Under the pieces are notes generated by a model. That model did no database searches. It was not told where the DNA came from and was given only the letters and a program-made list of their open reading frames with translations. From contig JAKUPL010000004.1 in the NCBI GenBank assembly GCA_022449455.1, forward strand, positions 186,001 to 250,000: DNA of 64,000 nucleotides, in the 5' to 3' direction. The stretch is from Alcanivorax sp. (lineage in GTDB: Bacteria; Pseudomonadota; Gammaproteobacteria; Pseudomonadales; Alcanivoracaceae). The translations under genes and the position numbers were made by a program. Shown piece after piece: positions 8,687 to 16,470 of this stretch. The stretch's first letter is position 1. Every line of letters begins with the position of its first letter.

Positions 8687-9046
8687 TCAGGACCCCCGGT
8701 AGGTGCTGTAGCCGTAGGGCGACAGCAGCAGCGGCACATGGTAGTGGCGGTCGGCGTCGTCGACCCCGAAGCGCACGATCACTTCGTCCAGGAACGCCGG
8801 CTCCGGCAGGGCATCGCCCGGGCGCTGGCCGCGGAAGTAGTCACCCGCCCGGAACAGCAGCTGATAACGCCCGGCGGTGAACGCCTCGCCCTCCAGCAGC
8901 GGCGACGGGCAGCGACCGTCGGCATCGGTTTTGCATTCTCCGATCAGGGACAGGCGTCCGCCGTCCAGGCGCCACAGTTCCAGGGCCAGGCCGGTGGCGG
9001 GCCGGCCGCGGGCGGTGTCGAGCACGTGAGTGGTGAGACGCCCCAT
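8687..9046 (-). CDS. uraH: 5-hydroxyisourate hydrolase
   Basis: The 119-residue transthyretin-like protein opens with the family motif LTTHVLDTARGRPA and ends with the diagnostic YRGS. It hydrolyses 5-hydroxyisourate to OHCU, the second urate step, as a cytosolic homotetramer. GAGGAG precedes the ATG at 9046; longer open frames upstream run across puuE on the other strand and are not credible. It heads a two-gene operon with puuD and diverges from puuE-uraD over a 99-base shared control region. Confidence 0.95.
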   Translation of the reverse strand: MGRLTTHVLDTARGRPATGLALELWRLDGGRLSLIGECKTDADGRCPSPLLEGEAFTAGRYQLLFRAGDYFRGQRPGDALPEPAFLDEVIVRFGVDDADRHYHVPLLLSPYGYSTYRGS

Positions 9047-9075
9047 GGGTCGCTCCTCGATATTGTGTTTTGCAA

Positions 9076-9088
9076 TGTCGACAATAAA
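9076..9088. promoter_or_regulatory. Second-type palindrome TGTCGACA between uraH and puuE
   Basis: TGTCGACA (9076-9083) is a perfect palindrome followed by ATAAA. Read on the minus strand it gives TTTATTGTCGACA, sharing TTTATTGTC with sites at 36799-36808 and 40319-40328. It lies 15 bases from the TGTATACA site and could be the operator of the second GntR protein (inference). Confidence 0.4.
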
Positions 9089-9098
9089 ACCACAAAGA

Positions 9099-9106
9099 TG
9101 TATACA
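9099..9106. promoter_or_regulatory. TGTATACA operator shared by uraH-puuD and puuE-uraD
   Basis: The palindrome is in the divergent control region, 53 bases from the uraH start and 40 bases from the puuE start, so one bound dimer could govern both urate-pathway operons. Confidence 0.72.
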
Positions 9107-9145
9107 GTTGCAATTCGATCCGGCCAAACGAAAGGAGACAGGCAG

Positions 9146-10063
9146 ATGGCGGAACAGGAGCGGGCGGCCGGTTACCCCCGTGATTTGATCGGCTACGGGC
9201 CGACGCCCCCGGACCCGCGCTGGCCGGACGGCGCCCGGCTGGCGGTGCAGTTCGTGCTCAATTACGAAGAGGGCGGCGAGAATTGCGTGCTGCACGGCGA
9301 TCCGGCTTCGGAATCCTTTCTCTCGGAGATGGCGGGGGTCGAGGCGCGCCCCGACGTGCGCCATATGAGCATGGAATCCCTGTACGAGTACGGCAGCCGC
9401 GCCGGCGTCTGGCGCCTGCTGCGCCTGTTTCGGCGCTATCGGCTGCCGCTCACCGTGTTCGCGGTGGGCATGGCCGCCGAACGCCATCCCGACGTGATTC
9501 GCGCCATGGTCGATGAAGGCCATGAAATCTGTAGCCACGGCTATCGGTGGATCGACTATCAATACGTGCCGGAGGCGGTGGAAGCGGAACACATTGGTCG
9601 CGCGGTGGAAGCGCTGACCCGCGCCGCCGGCCACCGGCCGCTGGGTTGGTACACCGGCCGCACCAGCCCCAACACCCGGCGGCTGGTGGTGGAGCACGGT
9701 GGTTTTCTTTATGACGCTGACGACTACAACGACGATCTGCCGTTCTGGACCCGGGTGGCGGACCAGCGCCATCTGGTGGTGCCGTACACCCTGGATGTGA
9801 ACGACATGCGGTTCGCCTCGCCGGCGGGTTTCGGCGACGGCGAACCGTTCTTCCGCTATCTGCGCGATACCTTCGATTATCTGTACCGGGAGGGCGCGCA
9901 GGCGCCGCGCATGATGTCGGTGGGGCTGCATTGCCGGCTGGCGGGGCGCCCGGGGCGTGCCGCCGCCCTGGAAAAATTTCTGCGCCACGTGCGCGCCCAC
10001 CCGGACGTCTGGGTGGCCCGGCGCCTCGATATCGCCCGGCACTGGATGGCGCACCATGGCTGA
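9146..10063 (+). CDS. puuE: Allantoinase PuuE, polysaccharide-deacetylase fold
   Basis: The 305-residue enzyme belongs to the metal-dependent polysaccharide-deacetylase-like branch that acts as allantoinase, hydrolysing allantoin to allantoate. Family hallmarks are the N-terminal YPRDLIGYG, VQFVLNYEEGGE, the metal-site segment EGHEICSHGYRW and WYTGRTSPNTRR. A strong AAAGGAG precedes the ATG at 9146 by about ten bases. Its stop overlaps the uraD start by eight bases, and such puuE-uraD pairs are common in Pseudomonas and relatives. The longer frame from 8738 crosses the control region and is rejected. Confidence 0.94.
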   Translation: MAEQERAAGYPRDLIGYGPTPPDPRWPDGARLAVQFVLNYEEGGENCVLHGDPASESFLSEMAGVEARPDVRHMSMESLYEYGSRAGVWRLLRLFRRYRLPLTVFAVGMAAERHPDVIRAMVDEGHEICSHGYRWIDYQYVPEAVEAEHIGRAVEALTRAAGHRPLGWYTGRTSPNTRRLVVEHGGFLYDADDYNDDLPFWTRVADQRHLVVPYTLDVNDMRFASPAGFGDGEPFFRYLRDTFDYLYREGAQAPRMMSVGLHCRLAGRPGRAAALEKFLRHVRAHPDVWVARRLDIARHWMAHHG

Positions 10064-10586
10064 TTCCGGTTTGCTGTCGCCGCGCCCCAGCGCATTGGAC
10101 GAGGACGCCTTCGTGGCCCGCTACGGCGACGTCTATGAACACTCCCCCTGGATTGCCCGCCAGGCCCACCGCGCCGGGCTGCGGGCAGGGGACGATACCG
10201 CCGCGGGCCTGGCGGCGCGGCTGGCGGCGGTGTTCGACGCCGCTGACGCGAGCGCCCAGCTGGCGGTGCTGCGCGCCCACCCGGACCTGGCGGGCAAGTT
10301 GGCGGTGGGCGGGGGGCTCACCGCCGATTCCAGCGCCGAGCAGGCCGGCGCCGGGCTGGATCAATGCACGCCAGGGGAGTTCGAACGGTTCCAGGCGCTC
10401 AATGCGGCCTACCGGGCGCGTTTTGATTTTCCGTTTATCGTGGCGGTGCGCGGCCTGCACCGGCGCGAGATTCTCCAAGCTTTCGAAGCGCGCCTGGGCA
10501 ACGACGCGGACACCGAGCGCGCCACCGCGGTGGCGCAGGTCAACCGCATCGCGCGGCTGCGCCTGATCGCCCGCGCCGGCGGCTGA
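10056..10586 (+). CDS. uraD: OHCU decarboxylase
   Basis: The 176-residue protein carries OHCU-decarboxylase hallmarks: YEHSPWIARQA, the LRAHPDLAGKLA segment with the catalytic His, and FERFQALNAAYRARFDFPFIVAV. It converts 2-oxo-4-hydroxy-4-carboxy-5-ureidoimidazoline to S-allantoin. The ATG at 10056 overlaps the puuE stop in the eight-base arrangement ATGGCTGA, so translation is coupled. The order uraH, uraD, then puuE completes urate to allantoate within 3 kb. Confidence 0.94.
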   Translation: MADSGLLSPRPSALDEDAFVARYGDVYEHSPWIARQAHRAGLRAGDDTAAGLAARLAAVFDAADASAQLAVLRAHPDLAGKLAVGGGLTADSSAEQAGAGLDQCTPGEFERFQALNAAYRARFDFPFIVAVRGLHRREILQAFEARLGNDADTERATAVAQVNRIARLRLIARAGG

Positions 10587-10592
10587 GCGCGC

Positions 10593-11870
10593 TCAGTCCC
10601 AGTCCGGGGACGGCCAGTCGTCGTCGTCCTCGTCGTCGAATTCGGTTTCCATGGGGCGCCCCTCGATCCAGGTACGCAGCGGGCGCTCTTCCAGATCGCG
10701 GGCTTCACCGGCCAGCAGGGATTCGAACCAGCGGTCCGGCCCGCCGCCCCGGTCGGGCAGAGGCAGCTCCACGAAGTCGGCGCGCTTGCCCGGGGCGAAA
10801 CTGCCGGCACGATCGCCCCGGCCCAGGCATTCGGCGCCGGCCAGGGTGGCATGGTAAAGCGCTTCCCGGGCGTTCACGTCGACACCGGCGTCGCGATGCT
10901 GGGCCAGGAAACGCTGCATCACGTGCAACATGCTGTGGCTGGGCCCGGCGCCCACGTCGGAGGCCAGCGCATAGCGGATGCCGTGGCGGCGTACCGCCTG
11001 CAGGTCCATGCGGCCGCTGTCCAGTGCCTCGTTGGACGACGGGCAATGGGCGATCCAGGCGCCGCGCCGGGCCAGGGTCTGGTGTTCCCGGGTGCTGAGA
11101 TGAATGCAGTGGCCGAGCACCGAGCGCGGGCCCAGCAGGCCGGCCCGGTCGTACACGTCGGTATAATCCAGCGCTTCGGGAAACGCCTCGCGGATTTCGC
11201 GGACTTCGTTTACCGATTCCGAGAGATGGGTCTGGACCAGGGCGTTTTCCCGCCGCGCCAGATCGCCCAGGTCGCGCATCAGCTCGGCGCTGCAATTGAG
11301 CGCGAAGCGCGGCGTGACCGCGTAGTGTTCCCGGCCCAGTTTCTTCAGCAGCGGCATCACCTGGTCAGCGTTGTCCGGGCTCGCCCGGCACAGCGGTTCC
11401 GGCGCCGCCTTCTCCATGATCGCGTTGCCCAGCACCCAGTCGCCGATGGCTTCGCTGGCGGCGATTTCCAGGGCGCGCACATGGGGACTGGAGTAGGCCA
11501 TGCCCAGGGTGGTGCCGGCGCGTACCGTGTCGTAGAAAAAATTCTGTGCGTGGCGGCGCGCGAACAGTTCGTTGTCGAAGCCCATTTCCTCCGGCCAGAT
11601 GTGGTTGCGCAGCCACTCCATCAGATCCTTTTGAAAGCGGCCGCGCACGTGATGCTGCACCCAATGGATGTGCACGTCCACGAAGCCCGGCACCAGCAGG
11701 CTGTCCAGCTCCAGCATGGCGCCCACCGGCTGCTGGCGGAATTCGCTCATGGCGCCCACGCCGAGGATGCGACCTTCGTGCACCAGCACGCCGCCGTCCC
11801 GGTAGAACACCCAATGGTCGGCGTCCACCGGATTAAGCAGGCTGGCACGGATCAGAACGGGCTGCGCCAT
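10593..11870 (-). CDS. guaD: Guanine deaminase, amidohydrolase type
   Basis: The 425-residue metal-dependent hydrolase matches the E. coli GuaD pattern: PGFVDVHIHWVQ, YAVTPRFA, QTHLSES, LGHCIHLS and the GuaD-specific SDVGAGPSHSML with the metal-binding Asp. It deaminates guanine to xanthine. AGAGG precedes the ATG at 11870; the open frame extends far upstream over another gene and is not used. Two departures are seen: VQHH replaces the usual PQ segment after HIH, and the C-terminus ends in an acidic run (EFDDEDDDDW) unlike the usual end. TGTATACA lies 23 bases before the start. Confidence 0.88.
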   Translation of the reverse strand: MAQPVLIRASLLNPVDADHWVFYRDGGVLVHEGRILGVGAMSEFRQQPVGAMLELDSLLVPGFVDVHIHWVQHHVRGRFQKDLMEWLRNHIWPEEMGFDNELFARRHAQNFFYDTVRAGTTLGMAYSSPHVRALEIAASEAIGDWVLGNAIMEKAAPEPLCRASPDNADQVMPLLKKLGREHYAVTPRFALNCSAELMRDLGDLARRENALVQTHLSESVNEVREIREAFPEALDYTDVYDRAGLLGPRSVLGHCIHLSTREHQTLARRGAWIAHCPSSNEALDSGRMDLQAVRRHGIRYALASDVGAGPSHSMLHVMQRFLAQHRDAGVDVNAREALYHATLAGAECLGRGDRAGSFAPGKRADFVELPLPDRGGGPDRWFESLLAGEARDLEERPLRTWIEGRPMETEFDDEDDDDWPSPDWD

Positions 11871-11892
11871 CGCGACCTCTTGTTTAGGTGAA

Positions 11893-11900
11893 TGTATACA
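11893..11900. promoter_or_regulatory. TGTATACA operator before guaD
   Basis: The palindrome lies 23 bases upstream of the guaD ATG, in the 249-base divergent region shared with the quinone reductase gene; a second copy is at 12062-12069. Confidence 0.7.
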
Positions 11901-12061
11901 CCTTTTTAGTCGCTCTGCCGGCGTGCGGCAAGCCTTGCCGGGCACGGGCCGGCGTGGTGCGAAACGGCGTTTCAATGCGCCGGGGCGGTGCGCGGGGCGG
12001 CGGTGTGCGCGGTGCTGATGAGGCGGTGCTTTCCGCGCTTCGGCGTGGCACGGCGCTTGCC

Positions 12062-12069
12062 TGTATACA
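12062..12069. promoter_or_regulatory. TGTATACA operator before the flavodoxin-fold gene
   Basis: CTGTATACAG (12061-12070) is a ten-base perfect palindrome 51 bases upstream of the ATG at 12120. With the guaD copy it brackets the divergent region, each gene having its own site. Confidence 0.7.
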
Positions 12070-12119
12070 GCGTCTGGCTCCAATTCGGGGCATCTTTTAT
12101 CGAACCACGGGAGACGCTT

Positions 12120-12791
12120 ATGTCCAAGCCGCCACTTACCGAACCGCAACGTGTCTGTGTGATCTGTGATTCCCGCTATGGCAGCACTCTGGAACTGGCC
12201 CGCGCGGTGGTGCGCGGTGCCGAAGCGGCGGGGGCGGAGGTGCGCTTGCGGCGTGTGGAGATTGAGCCGCCGGAGTACAGCGTCGATGCCCAGCGCGAGG
12301 ATTTCCAGGCGGCGCAGGCGGAGTACCGGGCGCTGCCGCGGGCCAGCCAGGAGGACCTGATCTGGGCGCGCGGGATCGTCTGGGGTTCGCCGACCCGGTA
12401 TGGGTTGATGAGTACGCCGTTGCGGGCCTTTATCGATGAGGTGGCGCCGTTGTGGCGGCAGGGGGCGTTGATCGGCAAGTTGGGTGCGGCCTTTACCTCC
12501 ACCGGAGGCATGCATTCCGGTAATGAGGTGACCTTGATTACGTTGCTTTTGCCGTTTTTTCAGCACGGCATGATTCTGGTTGGGGTGCCGCATAGCGTGC
12601 CGGCGTTGGTGCGGACGACCAAGGGTGGGTCGCCGTACGGGGCGTCGGCGGTGACCGGGTTCGATGGGACGCGGGGGGTGGACGATAACGAGCGGGCGAT
12701 TGCGTTTGCGTTGGGGGCGCGGGTGGGGCGGTTGGTGGGGCAGGTGGTGCCGGAGCCCGGGTCGGTGGAGTTGGCGGCTTATGGGGAGTGA
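12120..12791 (+). CDS. WrbA-like flavodoxin-fold NAD(P)H:quinone oxidoreductase
   Basis: The 223-residue protein has the FMN phosphate loop in DSRYGSTLELAR, the WGSPTRYGLMSTPLRAFID motif and AAFTSTGGMHSGNE, as in WrbA and flavodoxin-like reductases. It probably reduces quinones with NAD(P)H, or could serve as an electron donor. GGGAG precedes the start. The island contains two Rieske oxygenases without a classical reductase, so an electron-transfer role is worth considering but not shown. The 3' half uses many G- and T-ending codons (GGG, CGG, TTG), unlike the C-rich neighbours. Confidence 0.8.
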   Translation: MSKPPLTEPQRVCVICDSRYGSTLELARAVVRGAEAAGAEVRLRRVEIEPPEYSVDAQREDFQAAQAEYRALPRASQEDLIWARGIVWGSPTRYGLMSTPLRAFIDEVAPLWRQGALIGKLGAAFTSTGGMHSGNEVTLITLLLPFFQHGMILVGVPHSVPALVRTTKGGSPYGASAVTGFDGTRGVDDNERAIAFALGARVGRLVGQVVPEPGSVELAAYGE

Positions 12792-13170
12792 AGGTGGGTT
12801 TTCTATCGGGGCCCACTCCCGCTCCTGCTCGGACTTTAGCGTTTCGCGCTTCGCTTTGGATCGGGTCTTCACCGCTTGGGAAACGGGTGATGTTGAGAGG
12901 TGGGTTCTCCATCGGCGCGCCGTGTGACCGGTGTCGCCCTCCCCGGACACGCCGTGAATACGTCCTTGCTAGGCTCGCGTTGGCCATCCATGGCCAACGA
13001 CGGTCCGGGGAGGGCGACACCGGTCACACGGCTCCGGGGTGGCAACGTCACGGTTTTGGGGTGTGTGCACCGGTTTGGTGAGAGGGTGGTGTCGGTGGGT
13101 GGGCATGAAGGTTGCTTGTATGCGAAAGGAGAGTCCGAAGCGAACGCAAGCAATCTGACGGAGAACACCG
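12792..13170. repeat. Intergenic element with a 30-bp perfect inverted repeat
   Basis: This 379-base stretch holds no convincing gene. Arms at 12919-12948 and 13003-13032 are exact reverse complements over 30 bases, separated by 54 bases. Inside the loop is a smaller palindrome, GTTGGCCAT and ATGGCCAAC (12979-12987 and 12990-12998). Two imperfect direct copies of about 22 bases (near 12791 and 12897, beginning AGGTGGGTT) flank the left side. The form suits a REP/MITE-type element; no transposase is present. Confidence 0.6.
13117..13124. promoter_or_regulatory. Weak TGTATGCG operator copy before the first binding-protein gene
   Basis: TGTATGCG differs from TGTATACA at two positions and lies 54 bases upstream of the ATG at 13171. 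Its position fits the regulon pattern, but the match is imperfect. Confidence 0.35.
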
Positions 13171-14169
13171 ATGCGCGTGATGTTGAAGAGTGGTGTGTGC
13201 CGGCGCCTGGGGGCGGCGGTTGTGGCGGTGCTGGGTTTGGCCGGCGCGGGTGCGGCGGGGGCCGTGGAGAAGGTCACGGTGGGGACCAGTTGGTATGCCC
13301 AGGCCGAGCATGGTGGGTTTTATCAGGCCAAGGCCACCGGGATTTATAAGAAGTACGGATTGGATGTGACCATCAAGATGGGCGGGCCGCAGGTGAATGG
13401 TCTGCAGTTGCTGGTGGCCGGTCAGTACGATTTCACCATGGGGTATCCGCTGCGCAATATCAAAGCGGTGGGCGAGGGGTTGCCGGTGGTGAGTGTGGCG
13501 GCGTGTTTCCAGAAGGATCCGCAAGGTTTGATCGCCCATCCGCATGTGAAGGATCTCAAGGACGTGGGGGATCGCACGGTGCTGATTTCCACGTCGGCGC
13601 GGTCCACGTACTGGCCCTGGTTGCAGGCGGAATACGGGTTCAAGGATTCCCAGGCCAAGCCGTATACGTTCAGTCTGGGGCCGTTCCTGGCGGACAAGGA
13701 GCTGGTGCAGCAGGCCTATGTGAGTTCCGAGCCGTTCGCCGCCGAGAAGGGCGGGGTGACGCCGAATTTCTTCCTGTTCGCGGATTACGGTTATCCGCCG
13801 TACGCGGCCACCCTGGAAACCCGCCGTGAGCTGGTGGAGGAAAAGCCGGAGATGGTGCGTAAGTTCGTACAGGCCACGGTGGAAGGTTGGAAGAGCTATC
13901 TGGACGATCCGGCGCCGGGCAATGCGTTGATCCAGAAGGACAACCCGGAGATGACCGATGAGCAGTTGGCCTATGGCCTGGCCAAGCTCAAGGAGTACGG
14001 CATCGTCACCGGCGGTGATGCCGGCGAGGAGGGCATCGGTTATATGAATGACGCGCGCTGGGAGAAGACTTTCGAGTTCATGGTCAAGGCGGGTCTGGTG
14101 TCCGACGACGTGGATTACCAGGAAGCCTATACCCTGGACTTCCTGCCCGAGGAGCCGGTACTGCCCTGA
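13171..14169 (+). CDS. ABC periplasmic binding protein, NMT1 family, paralogue A
   Basis: The 332-residue protein has a Sec signal ending about residue 31 (AGAAGA) and an NMT1/THI5-like body beginning VTVGTSWYAQAEHGGFYQAKATGIY and IKMGGPQVN. It is strongly similar over its whole length to the next gene product and more distantly to the one at 30602; both also share the C-terminal segment LDFLPEEPVLP. No ATPase or permease is adjacent, so it probably delivers ligand to the importer at 26697-28372. An ATG nine bases downstream is an alternative start. The ligand is likely a heterocycle from this pathway (inference). Confidence 0.85.
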   Translation: MRVMLKSGVCRRLGAAVVAVLGLAGAGAAGAVEKVTVGTSWYAQAEHGGFYQAKATGIYKKYGLDVTIKMGGPQVNGLQLLVAGQYDFTMGYPLRNIKAVGEGLPVVSVAACFQKDPQGLIAHPHVKDLKDVGDRTVLISTSARSTYWPWLQAEYGFKDSQAKPYTFSLGPFLADKELVQQAYVSSEPFAAEKGGVTPNFFLFADYGYPPYAATLETRRELVEEKPEMVRKFVQATVEGWKSYLDDPAPGNALIQKDNPEMTDEQLAYGLAKLKEYGIVTGGDAGEEGIGYMNDARWEKTFEFMVKAGLVSDDVDYQEAYTLDFLPEEPVLP

Positions 14170-14356
14170 ACCGGCCCGCCGTGCACGGGTTCTTGTGCAC
14201 AAAAGCGGCACGGGCGCGCCACCCCGGTGCGTCCTTGCCCCCGCCAGCGCCCTTCCTTTTCTGCCGCGAGGCCCCGTGCCGCAAGGCTTCCGGCAATACC
14301 CACAAAGCTGGCACAGCCTTTGCGTCTTTTCCGTCATCTGAGTCTGGATACCAAGC

Positions 14357-14364
14357 TGTATACA
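14357..14364. promoter_or_regulatory. TGTATACA operator before the oxygenase operon
   Basis: The palindrome lies 19 bases before the ATG at 14383, followed by TTTTATACGGAGC. Its closeness to the ribosome binding site suggests it overlaps the transcription start or promoter core, consistent with repression. Confidence 0.7.
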
Positions 14365-14382
14365 TTTTATACGGAGCACACC

Positions 14383-15405
14383 ATGACAAAGGCACGGGGA
14401 AAGCAATTCGAAGGGTTGTGGAAACGGGGTCGGCGTTTTGTGACCGGTCTGGCGCTGGGGGCCGGGTTGCTGTCGGCGGCGGTGGCCGGGGCCGCGGAGC
14501 TCGATAAGGTGGTGTTCGGCACCAACTGGTTCGCCCAGGCGGAGCACGGCGGTTTCTATCAGGCCAAGGCCACCGGCATTTACAAGAAGTACGGCCTGGA
14601 CGTGGACATCGAGATGGGCGGGCCGCAGGTCAACAACGTTCAGCTGCTGCTGGCCGGCAAGCAGAACATCACCATGGGCTACCCGATCCGCAACATCAAA
14701 TCCCTGGTGCAGGATCTGCCAGTGGTGACCATCGCCGCGCCGTTCCAGAGCGATCCGCAGGCGCTGCTGGCGCATCCGCACGTGAAATCCCTGGAAGAGA
14801 TCAAGGGCAAACCGGTGTACGTGTTCTCCGGCGCCAAGCAGACCTTCTGGCCCTGGCTGGAAGCCAACTACGGCTACACCGACGACATGATCCGACCCTA
14901 TACCTTCAGCGTGCAGCCGTTTCTGGCCGACAAGTCGGTGGTGCAGCAAGGCTATGTGACTTCCGAGCCGTTCGCCATGGAGAAGGGCGGGGTGACGCCG
15001 TCGGTCTTCCTGTTCGCGGAGTACGGCTACCCGCCCTATGCGCAGACCCTGGAAACCACCCGGGAGTGGGTGGAGGAGAAACCCGAGGTGCTGCGCCGCT
15101 TCGTGCAGGCGTCCATGGAAGGCTGGAAAAGCTATTTCGAGAATCCGGCGCCGGCCAATGAGCTGATCAAGCAGGACAACCCGCAGATGACCGATGAGCA
15201 GATCGCCTTCGGCATCGAAAAAATGAAGGAATACGGCCTGGTGGCCGGCGGTGACGCCAAGACCGAAGGGCTCGGTGTGATGACCGACGCGCGCTGGAAA
15301 GCCACCTTCGATTTCATGGCCGAGGCCGGCATGGTGCCCAAGGACCTGGACTACAAAAAGGCCTACACCCTGGAATTCCTGCCCGAGGAGCCGGTGCTGC
15401 CATGA
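14383..15405 (+). CDS. ABC periplasmic binding protein, NMT1 family, paralogue B
   Basis: The 340-residue protein carries a long basic lead and signal peptide (cleavage near AVAGAA, residues 34-38) followed by FGTNWFAQAEHGGFYQAKATGIY and MGGPQVNNVQLLL. It is a close paralogue of the preceding gene, evidently a tandem duplication. ACGGAGC precedes the ATG at 14383; the frame is open further upstream to 14227, but the operator and ribosome site fix the start. Its stop overlaps the oxygenase start at 15402 (ATGA), tying uptake to the oxygenase operon. It probably supplies the importer at 26697-28372 with the oxygenase substrate. Confidence 0.87.
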   Translation: MTKARGKQFEGLWKRGRRFVTGLALGAGLLSAAVAGAAELDKVVFGTNWFAQAEHGGFYQAKATGIYKKYGLDVDIEMGGPQVNNVQLLLAGKQNITMGYPIRNIKSLVQDLPVVTIAAPFQSDPQALLAHPHVKSLEEIKGKPVYVFSGAKQTFWPWLEANYGYTDDMIRPYTFSVQPFLADKSVVQQGYVTSEPFAMEKGGVTPSVFLFAEYGYPPYAQTLETTREWVEEKPEVLRRFVQASMEGWKSYFENPAPANELIKQDNPQMTDEQIAFGIEKMKEYGLVAGGDAKTEGLGVMTDARWKATFDFMAEAGMVPKDLDYKKAYTLEFLPEEPVLP

Positions 15406-16340
15406 GCGCGTCCCGGGTCCCGGTGATCGATTTCGCGCCTTTCCTGCATGGCGATGCCGAGGCGCGCGCCACGGTGGTCACCGCCATCGACCGCGCCGCC
15501 CGCGAGGTGGGCTTTATGTGTCTGGTGGGCCATGGCCTGCCTGACACCCGGCTGGAAGAGCTGTTCCAGGCCCAGCGGGACTTCTTCGCGCTGCCGGACA
15601 CGGTCAAGGCGCAAGCCGCCTTCGCCTATGACGACACCGATGCCAACACCGGCTATGTGGCGGTGGGCAAGGAGCGCCTGGATGTGAAGCGCGCGCCGGA
15701 CCTGAAGGAAAGTTTTCAGATCCGGGAGCCGGCTCTGTACGGACAGGTGAATCGCTGGCCGCCGGGCCAGGAGGCGTTCCGCGCCACCGCGGAAGATTTC
15801 TTCGCGGCGGTGTCGGATCTGTCCATGCGGGTGCTGGAGGCATTCGAACTGGGGCTGGGTACCGAACCCGGCTACTTCCGCGATCGTCATCGCACCCACA
15901 GCCAGATTCTGCGGCTGCTGCATTATCCGCCGCTGCCGCCGGCGTTCCAGGCCGAGCGTGGCCAGGCGCGGGCCGGTGGGCACACCGATTACGGCAGCGT
16001 GACGCTGCTGTTCCAGGATGACATCGGTGGCCTGGAGGTGCGTGACGCCGACGGCAAATGGGTGCCGGTGGACCCGGTGCCCGGCGGCGTGGTGATCAAT
16101 ACCGGCGACATCATGGCCCGCTGGACCAACGATGTGTATCGCTCCACCTTGCACCGCGTGCGGCTGCCCGAGCAGAGCGGCGTCGGACGTGCGCGCTACT
16201 CGGTGGCTTTTTTCAACGACCCGGACAACGACGCGGAGATCCGCGTGCTCGATCAGTGCGTGAGCGCCGATAACGGCTGCCGTTATCCGCCGATTCTCAC
16301 CGGCGACTACCTGGTGAGCCGGCGCGCGGCGTCCTATTGA
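15402..16340 (+). CDS. 2OG-Fe(II) oxygenase, isopenicillin-N-synthase family, copy 2
   Basis: The 312-residue dioxygenase has DIOX_N hallmarks (VPVIDFAPFLHG, GHGLPDTRLE) and complete iron ligands His194, Asp196 (GGHTDYGS) and His251 (RSTLHRV), with Arg265 and a following Ser for 2-oxoglutarate (RARYSVAFF). It overlaps the preceding binding-protein gene by four bases. It resembles the copy at 18911 most (both have PVIDFxPFLHGDA and GYVAV). The family hydroxylates or demethylates diverse small molecules; the neighbours make a purine or pterin substrate reasonable but unproven. Confidence 0.87.
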   Translation: MSASRVPVIDFAPFLHGDAEARATVVTAIDRAAREVGFMCLVGHGLPDTRLEELFQAQRDFFALPDTVKAQAAFAYDDTDANTGYVAVGKERLDVKRAPDLKESFQIREPALYGQVNRWPPGQEAFRATAEDFFAAVSDLSMRVLEAFELGLGTEPGYFRDRHRTHSQILRLLHYPPLPPAFQAERGQARAGGHTDYGSVTLLFQDDIGGLEVRDADGKWVPVDPVPGGVVINTGDIMARWTNDVYRSTLHRVRLPEQSGVGRARYSVAFFNDPDNDAEIRVLDQCVSADNGCRYPPILTGDYLVSRRAASY

Positions 16341-16470
16341 TGTCCGGCGCGGGTCCGAATGGCGGAGGCCCGCGCCGCGTTCAACCTTCCGCCAACAGTG
16401 AGGAAAAGCCGGCCTTAAAGAGCGCGAACAGGCTCTCGGCGGGGGCTGCCTCGTCCATAGGAGATGAGCC

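Noticed and set aside
11871-12950. N-terminal extension of the guaD frame to 785 residues
   Set aside because: The extension is antisense to the WrbA-like gene, crosses two operators, and has no similarity to GuaD; the ribosome site and operator support 11870.
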